The notes under the pieces were generated by a model that ran no database searches, was not told the DNA's origin, and saw nothing but the letters and a program-made list of their open reading frames with translations. This document shows positions 1 to 10,900 of a stretch of 64,000 nucleotides of DNA, one piece after another (position 1 is the first letter of the stretch; each line of letters opens with the position of its first letter). The position numbers and the translations under genes are program-made. This DNA comes from DSBG01 sp049975365 (lineage in GTDB: Bacteria > Desulfobacterota > Desulfomonilia > UBA1062): contig JBNGDS010000006.1 in the NCBI GenBank assembly GCA_049975365.1, positions 1 through 64,000 of the forward strand. Reading direction: 5' to 3'.

Positions 1-731
1 ATTCCGCGGAATCCTTGTGCGTTTCCGTCACGATCGCGAACCAGTGAGACCGATGCTTCGAGAAAACATGTGGCCCCATTCTTCCTGGTGAGCTTCAGAT
101 CGCATGCCTTTGAGGGAATACCGGTGCGAAAAACCGAATTGAAGGTTCTGTACACGCGTTCACCATTCTCGCTGTCCATGAGGTCCATGTTGTTCATGCC
201 CAGGAGTTCTTCGCAGGGGTATCCGAGGATCCTGCACATGGAGTCATTGAAAAAGGTGAAATTCCCCTTCAAATCAACCTCGTAATAGCCTTCCTCGATG
301 TTTTCGAGGATCTCACGGTAGCGTCTTTCGCCGTCAATGAGCGTTTCCTCTTTTTGGGAAAGCGCCTGTTCATAGGTCTTCTGCTCTGTGATGTCCTGCC
401 CGACGGACTGGTATTCCCGGATGATGCCGTTTTCATCGAAGAGTGCCTGATGGGTCCAACGCTGCCACCTGATTCCGGATGGCGTATTCACGTGGTGTTC
501 AGAGGTGGTCAGGGGATTGTCACGGGTCAGAGACGTGAAGTGCTGTTTCACCACAGCACGGTCCCCCTCGGGGATCAGTGAGAGAAAGCTCGTGCCGATC
601 AGGTCTTCTCTCGTTTTTCTGAAATACCTGCAGTATGCTTCGTTGACCAGGGTTATGGTACCATCTACCGGGAGAAAGCGGCAGATGAGGACTGGCAGCC
701 CTTCAACGATCTCCTGGTAGACATTCTGCAT
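1..731 (-). CDS. PAS-domain sensor protein, C-terminal part cut by window edge
   Basis: About 243 residues are visible from an ATG at 731, with an AAAGGAAG ribosome site a few bases upstream. The reading frame is open to base 1, so the output domain is missing. Two PAS domains are visible. The first spans roughly residues 1-120 and ends in the usual linker QDITEQK. The second starts near residue 135 (RRYREILENIEEGYYEVD) and runs off the edge. The second PAS closely resembles the first PAS of the hybrid kinase at 13854 (shared FTFFN, EELLGMN and SKAFD/TKAFD patterns), so the two are paralogues. A histidine kinase, diguanylate cyclase or sigma-54 activator are all possible outputs and the visible part does not decide between them. 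No N-terminal signal peptide or membrane segment is present, so cytoplasmic sensing is likely. Confidence 0.8.
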   Translation of the reverse strand, partial: MQNVYQEIVEGLPVLICRFLPVDGTITLVNEAYCRYFRKTREDLIGTSFLSLIPEGDRAVVKQHFTSLTRDNPLTTSEHHVNTPSGIRWQRWTHQALFDENGIIREYQSVGQDITEQKTYEQALSQKEETLIDGERRYREILENIEEGYYEVDLKGNFTFFNDSMCRILGYPCEELLGMNNMDLMDSENGERVYRTFNSVFRTGIPSKACDLKLTRKNGATCFLEASVSLVRDRDGNAQGFRG

Positions 732-987
732 TGTGCTTCCTTTCTGTGCATATGGATCGAACATTCAATGACGGGCGTGGATTCTCTCTTCGCGTCCCAT
801 AGCAGTGCTGTTCATTCCACAGATCATTCCCGATCATGGTGTTTCTCATCGGCGTGAAGGACAGAAAAATTAAAAGAATGAGTAATGATATTATTATGCT
901 CCAACAAGCAAACTGGAGGGGGACGTCGACGAGGATACTGAGTTTCACCGACGAAACACTTGGAAGGTGGATTCTAGAGAACCGGTT

Positions 988-1869
988 TCAATCGATCAGG
1001 TGGTAGCGATTTTCCTCAAAGACGATGTTACCTGATTGCGTGAGGCGTTCCAGATGCTTGATCATCATGCCTTTTTCTGAAATGGAGAGATCCCATGCCC
1101 CGAGAGATTTCGGCGGTCCGTAGATGATCCCCTTGCGGATGATCTCGTCCAGCGTCTTCGGTCCATAGGAGAGAAACTCCAGGAGGGCAGCTTCTCTCGT
1201 GGAGATGGTGTGAAGATAGCGATCCACGTGGGCCGGGTCTCCATCAAAAATGCCCCGCCCGTGAGAGGTGAGATAGGTATCTACCTCGATCGTTCTGATT
1301 CTCTCCAGCGAACTGATGGTGTCTTCCAGGCTCGAAGTGATATCTGCATAGTAGGGGCCTGCCTTCACCAGGTCGAGGTCTGCGAGGAACAGGATATTTT
1401 CTTCTGGAAAGTGAAACGCGCAGTGCCCTGGGGTATGGCCCGGGGTGTGGATCACCCGGGCCTGCGTGCTGCCGAAGTCAATGACATCGCCGTCGGTGAG
1501 CGTTCTGTCGGGATACCGTGGGACAAACGAACAGTCCTTTGTGAGGAAATCCTCCCAGATCGGGATTTCCTCCTCGCTCGGGGCATACTGGAGAACCAGG
1601 GTCCTGCTGTCGCCGAATGCTTTGGCATCCGCCTCGTGGGCGAGAAATTGAGCATGGGCAAAGATGTGGTTGTACATGAGGTGGTCTTCGTGGGCGTGGC
1701 TGGTGATCAGGATATCCACCGGTATCTCCCGATCGAAGGCCAGGAGCTTTTCTCTGTCGCTCGCTGCATCGATCAGGCCTCGTTTCTCGTCATCGATCAC
1801 GACGGTGTGGGAGTGGGGATACCGGCCCCCCTTGATGAACCCGATGCTGCCTCTGTGGAAGTCGAACAC
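988..1869 (-). CDS. MBL-fold metallohydrolase
   Basis: This 293-residue metallo-beta-lactamase-fold protein starts at GTG 1869 behind AGGAGAGGATC. The metal-binding motif HAHEDH is near residue 58. It is followed by a second histidine in HTPGHCAFHF, an aspartate in FLADLDLVKAG, and a C-terminal SHGRG histidine, which is the normal set for a two-metal hydrolase. After the core, the C-terminal ~65 residues look like the winged-helix tail seen in LACTB2-type family members. The family covers glyoxalase II-like thioesterases and nucleases and the substrate cannot be told from sequence. It is transcribed toward the PAS gene with about 250 bases between them and has no obvious operon partner. Confidence 0.85.
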   Translation of the reverse strand: MFDFHRGSIGFIKGGRYPHSHTVVIDDEKRGLIDAASDREKLLAFDREIPVDILITSHAHEDHLMYNHIFAHAQFLAHEADAKAFGDSRTLVLQYAPSEEEIPIWEDFLTKDCSFVPRYPDRTLTDGDVIDFGSTQARVIHTPGHTPGHCAFHFPEENILFLADLDLVKAGPYYADITSSLEDTISSLERIRTIEVDTYLTSHGRGIFDGDPAHVDRYLHTISTREAALLEFLSYGPKTLDEIIRKGIIYGPPKSLGAWDLSISEKGMMIKHLERLTQSGNIVFEENRYHLID

Positions 1870-2152
1870 GATCCTCTCCTGGTGTCGATATGTTCTGTAT
1901 GGCTACCGTAAAAAAAACCGGTGTGCTCTGCAAGGAGAAAATGGCTTCGAGCAGATTATCTGCCCGGCCCAGTGGGGTATTCTGTCTGTACTGGGAGAGA
2001 AACCAGAAGAGCAAGACCGCACGAGAATCGTCGCCTCTTCCAGGAGGCTATTCTCATGTGTACTCAGACGTGCTAGAACTGTGTCCATGCAGACGATCGT
2101 CCGGGGGGTAGGAATTCTCCGGTTCTGCTGAAGTGAAGGAACAGGTGAGGAA

Positions 2153-2755
2153 ATGGATTTCACGGCTTTTCTCGATTCCGCTCTCTATACGTGGGTCGTG
2201 TTGCCCCTGCTCATCTTTTTCGCCCGCATACTGGATGTGAGCCTCGGAACCATAAGGATCATATTCATTTCCCGGAACCTGAAGTACTATTCTGCAGTCA
2301 TCGGATTTTTCGAGGTGCTGGTCTGGCTGCTCGTGATCCGCCAGATCATGCTGAACCTGAGTAATCCCGTGTGTTTCATCATGTATGGGGCAGGGTTCGC
2401 GTCAGGGACCTTCATCGGGATCTTCATAGAAAACAAGCTCTCCATCGGCAGGGTCATCATCCGGATCATCACCAGGAAGGATGCAGAGGAACTGGTCGAA
2501 TTCCTCAAATCCTCGGGATACGGGCTCACTACAATCGATGCACAGGGGGCTACAGGCCCGGTGAAGCTGCTGTTCTCCATTATCGAGCGGCAGGATCTTG
2601 AAAACTTTCTCGACATTGTCAAGAGGTTCAATCCCCAGGCATTCTACTCGGTGGAAGATGTCAGGTTCGTGAGCGAACGGGTGACTCCCTTCAGGATGCC
2701 TGCTTCGGAAAAGAACATCTTCGAGAGGATCTGGCACTGGAGAAAGATCAAATAG
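2153..2755 (+). CDS. UPF0316 / DUF2179-family membrane protein
   Basis: This 200-residue protein starts at ATG 2153 with GGTGAGGAA directly upstream. Three hydrophobic segments (about residues 12-32, 42-66 and 70-92) match the membrane half of the UPF0316/DUF5698 family. They include the conserved-looking ARILDVSLGTIRII stretch. The C-terminal half (about 95-180) is a soluble DUF2179-like domain (KDAEELVEFLKSSGYGLTTIDAQG) of the kind found at the end of YitT-type membrane proteins, thought to bind a small ligand. The function of the family is not established. It ends facing the NifS-like gene on the other strand. Confidence 0.85.
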   Translation: MDFTAFLDSALYTWVVLPLLIFFARILDVSLGTIRIIFISRNLKYYSAVIGFFEVLVWLLVIRQIMLNLSNPVCFIMYGAGFASGTFIGIFIENKLSIGRVIIRIITRKDAEELVEFLKSSGYGLTTIDAQGATGPVKLLFSIIERQDLENFLDIVKRFNPQAFYSVEDVRFVSERVTPFRMPASEKNIFERIWHWRKIK

Positions 2756-2832
2756 GCACATCCAGGTGCAGTCCAAAAATTGAGCACGTGTAGGTGATTG
2801 CTGAGAAGGTAGTGATGAACGGTCCTTCTGTG

Positions 2833-4301
2833 TCACTCTCCTCTTTTCTTGAGCTGTATCTCCTTCACCTTTTTCCAGAACGCTTCTTCTTTCCCGCTCC
2901 GATCTCTGCACAGGGTCTTCAGCACATGCATACCTGAAAACTCGATCCCTGCTGTACCCAACAGATTCCCGATCCTGTCTTTTTCGCCGAGACGGTATGC
3001 AATGGCGATATGCGTACCGCTGGTGTTCCTCAGTTCTTTCGGGCGGCAAATCACGGCATGGGAAATGCTGTTCTGTCCGAGAATCCTCGCAGTCCGGACT
3101 GCATCCCTCCGTGAGGGGAAGGTGATAACCCCCAGGTGTTCTTTTGAGGAATCCTCTGAAAACCCCTTCAGCGCTGTTACAAGCTTTTCCAGGGTACGGG
3201 CCGTTCGTTCGATTTCTCTCTGGGTATTTTCCCACCCCAGGCTCACGCGGATGGTGCCGAAGGCCTGCTCCGGAGGGATGCCCATGGCAGTAAACACGTG
3301 GGGGGGCTTTTTGAAAACACCGATGCCCCAGAGCCCACAGCAATCCCCTCGATATCGAGCCAGGCTGCAATGGAATCTCCCTCGACACCAGGGAGGGAAA
3401 TGCACAGGAAGTGGGGGAGTCTCTGCTCGGGGTGCCCCAGGATTCGTGCTCCCGTGATCCTGGTGAGGATGGTGTCCTGGAGCATATCCCTCAGGGTTCT
3501 CACCGTGCCTGGATACTGGTCGAGTTCGGACGAGGCAAGTTCACATGCCTTCCCAAAGCCCACGATAGCGGGGAGATTCACAGTGCCGGGTCTCAGCCCC
3601 TTCTCCTGACCTGATCCAAAGATCATCGGGTCAAGGGCAGTGCCTCTCCTGACATACAGGGCACCCACACCCTTGGGGCCGTAGATCTTGTGGGACGAGG
3701 CGCTCAGGAGGGTTATCCCGAGGTCGTCCACGTTGATCGGAATCTTCCCCAGGCTCTGGGCGGCATCGGTATGGAAGGCGATGTTCCTGCTGCGCGCGAT
3801 GCGCCCGATCTCAGATGCGGGTTGGAGTGTTCCAGTCTCGTTGTTGCCGTGCATGACGGAGATGAGGATGGTGTCCTGTCGGATGGCCCCCTCGAGTTCT
3901 GCACTGTCGATCACGCCGTGGGCATCTACTCCCAGGAAGGTCACCTCAAAGCCCATCTCTTCGAGGTGCCTGCAGGACTTCAGGACGGCGTTGTGCTCAA
4001 TGGTTGAGGTGATGATGTGCCTGCCCTGTTCCCGGTGAGCCAAGCAATACCCGATGATTGCGAGGTTGGCAGACTCTGTGCCCCCGCTGGTGAAGATGAT
4101 CTCGTCCGGGTGTGCCTGTATGAGGGATGCCACCCGTCTGCGGGCCTCTTCCAGGGCGTTCTGGGAACGCTCGCCGAGCTCATAGGCACTGCCCGGGTTC
4201 CCGAAATGATTTCCAAAATAGGGAAGCATCACCCCCAGGACATCCGGCCGAACCGGGGTCGTGGCTGCGTGATCGAGGAAAATCTGTCTTGAGCGCGACA
4301 T
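2833..4301 (-). pseudogene. NifS/IscS-like cysteine desulfurase with DUF3343-like tail; frameshifted, catalytic Cys absent
   Basis: Two overlapping frames join into one about 489-residue protein. The first frame (4301 down to about 3300) has a class V PLP fold: HAATTPVRPD, GGTESANLAI, HTDAAQSLGK, and the PLP lysine in SSHKIYGPKG at residue 205. It breaks at a run of seven C (3300-3306 on the plus strand). The second frame continues the family pattern (PPHVFTAMG, GTIRVSLGW) to 2833. One extra C restores a single frame. The active-site loop reads AVGSGASVFSKSPPHV where the family has a Cys in SGSACTS, so the sulfur-carrying Cys is gone. The last ~100 residues resemble DUF3343 (putative Se/S carrier), and there the usual Cys-Gly also reads Ser-Gly (RNTSGTH). 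Either it is a decaying gene or a PLP protein with another role. The frameshift alone could be a sequencing error. Confidence 0.75.
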
Positions 4302-4698
4302 TGTTGCAGTACCCTTTCACCTCTCAGTCAGAAACACCGCCGTCACCCTGCATTAGCAATCACACAGGATCGTGTTTCAGTTATGCCGGAATACTCTGCC
4401 CACGTTCTCCAACCAGGGTTCCTGCGTGTATCATGAGACCAGGTCCAGGAAGGATTCCCGATGGTACTCCCCGTAGCTATATCAAGAGGGCCAACGATTC
4501 AAGCTCTTATTTCGTCGACAGATCCATGCCCGGTGCCCCTGGAGATGACAGGAGGTTCCAATGGAATCGACATGTTCTGAAAGTATCCGGTTCCGGGTGA
4601 TACACAGACACTATCTTTGAACATGAGATCTGTCGTGTCTTCATCAAAGAGGCGTTCCATGGTATAACAATCTGCAAGGATCATGTCATGGAGATGAA
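4302..4698. other. Intergenic region between divergent nifS-like gene and recC
   Basis: These 397 bases separate the divergently transcribed NifS-like gene and recC. I see no convincing ORF, RNA gene or strong palindrome. A TATAAC hexamer about 40 bases upstream of recC has only a poor -35 partner. GGAGATGAA directly precedes the recC start and serves as its ribosome site. Confidence 0.5.
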
Positions 4699-7600
4699 AT
4701 GCCCGGATTGAAGGTGTTTGTAAGCAACAGGCTCGAAACGCTCGCTTCCGAACTGGCCGCAGTACTCTCCTCCCCGCTCGCTTCCCCCCTGACCAAGGAG
4801 ATCGTGGTTGTCCAGAGCACAGGTATGCAGAGGTGGGTCTCCATGAAGCTCGCCGCACTCAACGGCATCTGTACACATACGTCTTTTCCCTTTCCCAATG
4901 CAGTGCTCAGAGATCTCTTCACACGGGTGATGCCATCAACGGTTCAGGATGAGTCGTTTGACGTGGAATACATGACCTGGAGGCTCATGGACCTGATCCC
5001 GAAACATCTCGGGGATCCCGGATTTTCAGGAATACAGGGCTATCTTGAGAACGACCCGGATGGACTCAAGCTCTTTCAGCTCTCCCGGGTCCTGGCTGAT
5101 ACCTTCGATCAGTACATGATCTTCCGGCCGGATTTGATCCTCGATTGGGAGAAGGGCAGGGCCTCTCATGTTCCAGATCACGCACAGGAAGAATACTGGC
5201 AGTCCTGCCTGTGGAGAGATCTGGCCCGACATACCACAGGATTTCACCGAGCCCGTCTCCGGATGGCATTTCTCCAGGCACTGGACTCCTGTGATCCGGG
5301 CAAGCTGCCGGAGCGGATATCCGTATTTGGGATTTCTTATCTGCCCAGGTTTCATCTGGATATCTTCGGTGCACTCTCACATGTGACGCACGTGTACCTC
5401 TTCCTCATGAACCCCTGCAGTGAATTCTGGTCCCATATCCGATCGCGCAATCAGATCTCCAGGATGAAACGCTCGACCGGTCATCAGGTCGGTAATGACC
5501 TTCATCTCGAGCAGGGGAATCCTCTCCTCGCCGCCCTTGGCTCTCTGGGAAGGGACTTCTTCGATATCATCCTGGAGCAGGATTTCGAAGGGTGTGAATG
5601 GTACAGCCCGACAGGCCTTGATACGATGCTCGGATGCGTACAGGATGACATCCTCGAGTTGAAGGATCCTCATGATACAGGCAAGCGGGAGGTGAGGGAC
5701 ACGGACAGATCAATTCAGGTTCATTCCTGCCACAGCCCCATGCGAGAGGTGGAGGTCCTGTTTGATTCTCTGTTGAGTCTGTTCGAAGAGACCCCTGACT
5801 TGAGGCCTGAGGAAATCCTGGTGATGGCACCGGATATAGAGACCTATGCACCTCTGGTTCACGCGGTCTTCGATCTCCCCCGGAGTGACCAGTGTTTCAT
5901 TCCGTTCAGCATTGCGGACCGTTCATTCAGGAGATTGAACGAGATCACCGACACCTTTCTGTCCCTCCTCGAACTCCCGGGGAGCCGGTATGAGGCATCA
6001 AGGGTATTCTCGATCCTGGAGGCCGGTTCGGTCAGAAAAAAATTCTCCCTCGATGAGGAAGACCTCGCACTGATCCAGACGTGGATCAGTGATGCGAACA
6101 TCAGGTGGGGGCGCAGGAACCAGAGTGGCGATGACAGCACCTCGCCCGGCCCCGAACAGAATACCTGGGAGTGGGGCATCAGAAGACTGCTCCTGGGGTA
6201 CGCAATGCCGACTTCAAGGACAGGGCTCTTTGAGGAGATTCTTCCCTCAGGTGACATCCAGGGCGAGGATTCACTCGTCCTGGGACATTTTCTCGACTAT
6301 GTGCAGACCCTCTTTTCATTCACGAGTTCCATGAAGCATGCACGGCCGCTGAAGGACTGGTCGAGAACCCTCATGGACATGGTCGATGCATTCTTTGCGG
6401 AAGATGAAGCTCCCCATGAAACGCTGCACACCCTCAGAGCATCGCTGGGAAATCTTGCCAGGGCACAGGACATTTCCTGTTTTTCAGACATCCTTTCCCT
6501 GGAAGTGATCAGAAGCTGTCTGAAAGACTGCCTGGAGAGGTCCCGGGAGGGGACGGGATTCATATCACGAGGGGTGACATTCTGTTCCATGCTGCCCATG
6601 CGCAGTATCCCGTTCAGGGTTATCTGGCTGCTGGGAATGAATCACTCGAGCTACCCGAGACAGGCTCGTCGGACAGGATTCGATCTCATATCAGCGTTTC
6701 CGAACAGAGGGGACAGGTCGAAGCGTGACGATGATCTCTATATCTTCCTGGAGGCCATGCTGTCAGCTCGAGATGTCTTCTGCATGAGCTACACTGGGCA
6801 GGGCCTTCACGACAATGCATCGATACCACCATCAGTGGTCGTCAGCACGCTCGTGGAATATCTTGAGAGCTCTTTTCAGGTTCACGAGGGAAAGGGAATA
6901 CAGGACCGCGTGGTAAAAAGACACCCGCTTCAGGCATTCAACCCGAGATACTTCACAGGCGAGCAGGGGTTATTCAGCTACTCCACGGAAAATGCACGGG
7001 CAGCCATGAGCATCATTCGTGCCGGGAGAGAGCCGAGGGATTTCGGGGTGCACGCTCTCAGGGAGCCTGGCCCCGGGTGGAAGATCCTGGATATCGAGAG
7101 CTTGTCCGCATTCTTCAGGAATCCTGCACAGTACCTGCTGCGAAACAGACTCGGCCTTACCGTGATTGAAGGCACGAGAACTCTCCTGGACAGGGAACCT
7201 TTCGAGATCGATTCGCTCCAGGCCTATCAGCTGAGGAGTATCCTCATTGAGGATGAACTGAACGGGATAGATCACGAAGAAACGCGGAAACGGCTCATGG
7301 CTGAAGGTGTGCTCCCACACGGACCCATGGGAGAAAGTGACCTGGATGAGCTTTCGCAGGACATACAATCCCAGGCGAGAACCATCCGAAAACTCACGTA
7401 TGGTCTCAAACCGCACTACGCAGACATCGAGTTCACGTGGGGAGATTTTCTCGTCAAGGGCCCCATCGCCCTCCAGGGAGAGCGAACCATTGTTGCCTAC
7501 AGGCCGGGTCTCCTGTCCGGCAACGATCTTGTCCGAATCTGGATCGCGCACCTCCTGGTGTGCGCCGCGAGTGAGGATTCGCAGGCACAAAGTCATCACG

Positions 7601-7947
7601 TGGCACGTGACACCCTCGTCAGCTTCGATTCCGTACCCAATGCCAGGGGCATCATCGGAGACCTTCTCGCGATCTACTGGTCAGGATTGTGCAGACCCAG
7701 CCACTTCTTCCCCCAGAGCTCGTGGAAATTCTCTTCTTCACCGAAGACCGGAGACAGGACCCAAGAAGATCGCCTCAAGGCAGCACGAGCAGCATGGGAG
7801 GGTAGCTATGCCCTTCGTCCAGAAAGCGATGACATCTACTACCGCATCTGTTTTGGGGGAGTCGATCCCCTCGATGACGAGTTCATGATGAACTCGGAGA
7901 ACGTGTTCGGGCCATTGCTGGAACACGCCCGACTGGAGAAACTGTGA
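4699..7947 (+). CDS. recC: Exodeoxyribonuclease V gamma subunit RecC
   Basis: This 1082-residue protein is close to the usual RecC length of about 1,120. It is the Chi-scanning subunit of RecBCD and has an inactivated helicase fold. The N-terminus (LKVFVSNRLETLASELA), then QSTGMQRWVSMKLA and FPFPNAVL, is the standard RecC opening. FGISYLPRFHLDIFGALS and the VIWLLGMNHSSYPR stretch are further family landmarks. The C-terminal region (about residues 790-1080) corresponds to the degenerate nuclease-like domain. The gene starts at ATG 4699 after GGAGATGAA and overlaps recB by four bases, so the three subunits are probably translationally coupled. Confidence 0.95.
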   Translation: MPGLKVFVSNRLETLASELAAVLSSPLASPLTKEIVVVQSTGMQRWVSMKLAALNGICTHTSFPFPNAVLRDLFTRVMPSTVQDESFDVEYMTWRLMDLIPKHLGDPGFSGIQGYLENDPDGLKLFQLSRVLADTFDQYMIFRPDLILDWEKGRASHVPDHAQEEYWQSCLWRDLARHTTGFHRARLRMAFLQALDSCDPGKLPERISVFGISYLPRFHLDIFGALSHVTHVYLFLMNPCSEFWSHIRSRNQISRMKRSTGHQVGNDLHLEQGNPLLAALGSLGRDFFDIILEQDFEGCEWYSPTGLDTMLGCVQDDILELKDPHDTGKREVRDTDRSIQVHSCHSPMREVEVLFDSLLSLFEETPDLRPEEILVMAPDIETYAPLVHAVFDLPRSDQCFIPFSIADRSFRRLNEITDTFLSLLELPGSRYEASRVFSILEAGSVRKKFSLDEEDLALIQTWISDANIRWGRRNQSGDDSTSPGPEQNTWEWGIRRLLLGYAMPTSRTGLFEEILPSGDIQGEDSLVLGHFLDYVQTLFSFTSSMKHARPLKDWSRTLMDMVDAFFAEDEAPHETLHTLRASLGNLARAQDISCFSDILSLEVIRSCLKDCLERSREGTGFISRGVTFCSMLPMRSIPFRVIWLLGMNHSSYPRQARRTGFDLISAFPNRGDRSKRDDDLYIFLEAMLSARDVFCMSYTGQGLHDNASIPPSVVVSTLVEYLESSFQVHEGKGIQDRVVKRHPLQAFNPRYFTGEQGLFSYSTENARAAMSIIRAGREPRDFGVHALREPGPGWKILDIESLSAFFRNPAQYLLRNRLGLTVIEGTRTLLDREPFEIDSLQAYQLRSILIEDELNGIDHEETRKRLMAEGVLPHGPMGESDLDELSQDIQSQARTIRKLTYGLKPHYADIEFTWGDFLVKGPIALQGERTIVAYRPGLLSGNDLVRIWIAHLLVCAASEDSQAQSHHVARDTLVSFDSVPNARGIIGDLLAIYWSGLCRPSHFFPQSSWKFSSSPKTGDRTQEDRLKAARAAWEGSYALRPESDDIYYRICFGGVDPLDDEFMMNSENVFGPLLEHARLEKL

Positions 7948-10900
7948 ACAGCACTCATCTGTTGAACATCTCCCTCGAAGGAATCCACCTCATCGAGGCA
8001 AGTGCAGGCACAGGCAAGACATACACCCTCACGTCCCTCTACCTCAGATATCTCCTTGAACATGAGCTCAGTGTTGATCAGATCCTTGTTGTCACCTACA
8101 CCGTTCCGGCAACCGATGAGTTGAGAGAACGGATTCGTGCCAGGATACGCTGTGCCATTGACGCGTTCTCCGAAAGTTCCTGTGATGATGAATTCATTTG
8201 CTGCCTGAAAGGATCCGGGAAAGATCTCTCCAGATCAGCCATGCTTCTGACCGATGCCCTGCATCGCTTCGACGAGGCGGCCATTTTCACCATTCACGGG
8301 TTTTGCCAGAGAATGCTCAACGACATGGCATTCGAGAGCGGAAGCCCTTTTACGAGTGAACTCATCACCGATCAGTCGGAGATCCTTCTCCAGGTCATAG
8401 ACGATTTTTTCAGGCAGCACGTTTTGAAGCAGTCAAACCCCGAGTTCATTCGCTATGCGCGAAACAAGGGGGTCACCCCTGAGGGTCTCCTCGCTCTTGT
8501 ACGGCGGGTTCCGCTTCACGCCTCCATCACGCCCGATGGTGAGAAACCGGATATCGAAGCAGCGTGTTCCCGGTACAGACACACGTTCGAACAGGTACAG
8601 CAGTGCTGGAATTCAGACCGTGAAGAAATCTTGAACCTCCTGTCGTCGAACTCCGGCCTGAAACGCTCCATCTACAAGCAATCATCAATTGCGACCTGGG
8701 GCAGTCAGATGGATGAGTTCATATCATCCCGGGGCAGAACCCTGCCGCTGTTCCCCCACTTCGATCGATTCACCACCTCAAAGATCAGATCCTCTCTCAA
8801 GATGGGATTCAGCGCACCGGAACACAGATTCTTCTCTTTGGGCGACGAGCTCATGGAAAGAGCTCACGAGTTCGTCGCCGCCATGGATGATGGCATCACC
8901 TGGCTGAAGCGGGAGCTCTTCCGGTTCGTGGACGCGGAACTCCCCGGGAGAAAGGAAAAAAACGGACTGATCCATTTCGACGATCTGCTCCTGAAGATGA
9001 GGAACGCACTCCGATCCGAGAGTGGAGGGCATCTGGCACGCGCGGTCCGGAAACAGGTGAAGGCTGCACTGATCGATGAATTTCAGGACACGGATCCGAT
9101 CCAGTACGAGATATTCAGGGCACTCTTCCCTTCGGGCCCCCTGTTTCTGATCGGTGATCCGAAGCAGGCGATCTACAGCTTCAGGGGTGCCGACATCTTC
9201 ACCTACCTCGAGGCATCGCGGGCCATACCGGCTGGCAACAGTCACACCCTCACGGAGAACTACAGGAGTGATCCGGGTCTGATCCGGGCAACGAATACAC
9301 TCTTTTCATCATGCAGGGGCCCTTTCATATTTCAGGAGATCGGCTTTGAGCCAGTGACCCCCGCGCTCAAAGAAGACAGGGAAATTCTCCGGGATGGAGA
9401 GAACTCCCCGTTCACCGTCTGGTTTTTCCGGTCAGGCTCAGAGAGGCCCATGTCCAAATCCGATGGTGAGGGCATCGTGACAGAGGCCATGGTGTGTGAG
9501 ATATCCCGACTTCTCAACAAGGGACATCTCGGTCAGCTCCGTATCGGTCAGTGCCCGCTGAAACCACGAAACATCGCCATTCTCGTGCGGGAAAACCGGC
9601 AGGCGCGGATGATCCGTGATATCCTTCGAACCCACGAGATCCCCTGTGTGATTCTGAGCGATGAAAATATCTTCGACAGCCCCGAATCGCTCGACATGGA
9701 GCTGGTTCTGAAAGCCATCTCACAGCCGTTTTCCGAGGGACTCATCAGGACCGCCCTTGCGACCCCCATCCTGGGATTCACCGCGCATGACATCGATGCG
9801 CTCATGGAGAATGAGCACATCTGGGAGCAGTGGATCATCAGGTTCAGGACCTGTCATGAAGTCTGGCGCTCAAGAGGATTCATCTCCATGTTCAGGAGAT
9901 TCATTTCAGAGGTCGGTCTGAGGGAGAGGATTCTCTCCCAGCATAGGGGCGAACGCATACTCACCAATATCCTCCACCTCAGCGAGGTATTGAACCAGGC
10001 CGAGAGAGACAGGAAACTGGGAATGCATCAGCTCCTGAAATGGCTTTCACAGCAGCGCGATCCTTCCATGCTGAGACAAGATGAACACCAGTTGAGGCTC
10101 GAGACGGATGAGGATGCCGTCAAGGTGCTCACTGTACACAAGAGCAAAGGGCTTGAATTTCCTGTCGTGTTCTGTCCGTTTTCATGGGCGGGAACCACTC
10201 TGCGAGATGGAGAACACATGTTGTTCCACGATCCGACACATCACTGGGCACCAACCTTCGATCTCTCCTCGGCGGCTCATGATGCGCACAGGAGATATGC
10301 CTGGGAAGAAGCACTCGCAGAGAACATGAGGCTGCTCTATGTGGCCGTGACCAGGGCGAAACACAGGTGTTATCTCGTCTGGGGCAGATTCAACCAGGCT
10401 GAGACATCTTCGCTGGCACATCTCCTCCATAGCGGGCACCTCCGGCACGATTCAGAGGGGGGCCGTGTGCTCACAGCAGCTCTCGAGGATGAGGCAGTGA
10501 TGATCAGGGATCTCGAGGCGGTTGCAGACGATGCAGGAAAGGATGTCTCTCTTGAAGAGCCTCCCAGAGGGAAGCCGGAAAAGTACATCGGCCAGTCTCT
10601 GCCATCAGGGCCTGTTACACCCAGGACGTTTCGAGGGACCATTGACAGATCCTGGGGGATCGCGAGCTTCACCTCGCTGGTGACTGGCAGCACCTCTCCC
10701 CTTGAAGAGGTTGCAGACCGTGATGCACTCTCTCCCATTGCGCCGTCTTTTCCGGCTGGTTCCCCTGAACAGATCCTCGACATGTTCAGTCTCCCCAGGG
10801 GTGCGCGAACCGGGAGACTTCTTCACCGCATTTTTGAACTCCTTGATTATCAGGCAGATGAGGACACGATCATGTCGTGCATCACCCGGGTCATGGAGGA

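Noticed and set aside
703..948. Minus-strand 81-codon frame with a hydrophobic stretch
   Set aside because: It overlaps the start of the PAS gene, spans an AT-rich promoter-like region and has no ribosome site.
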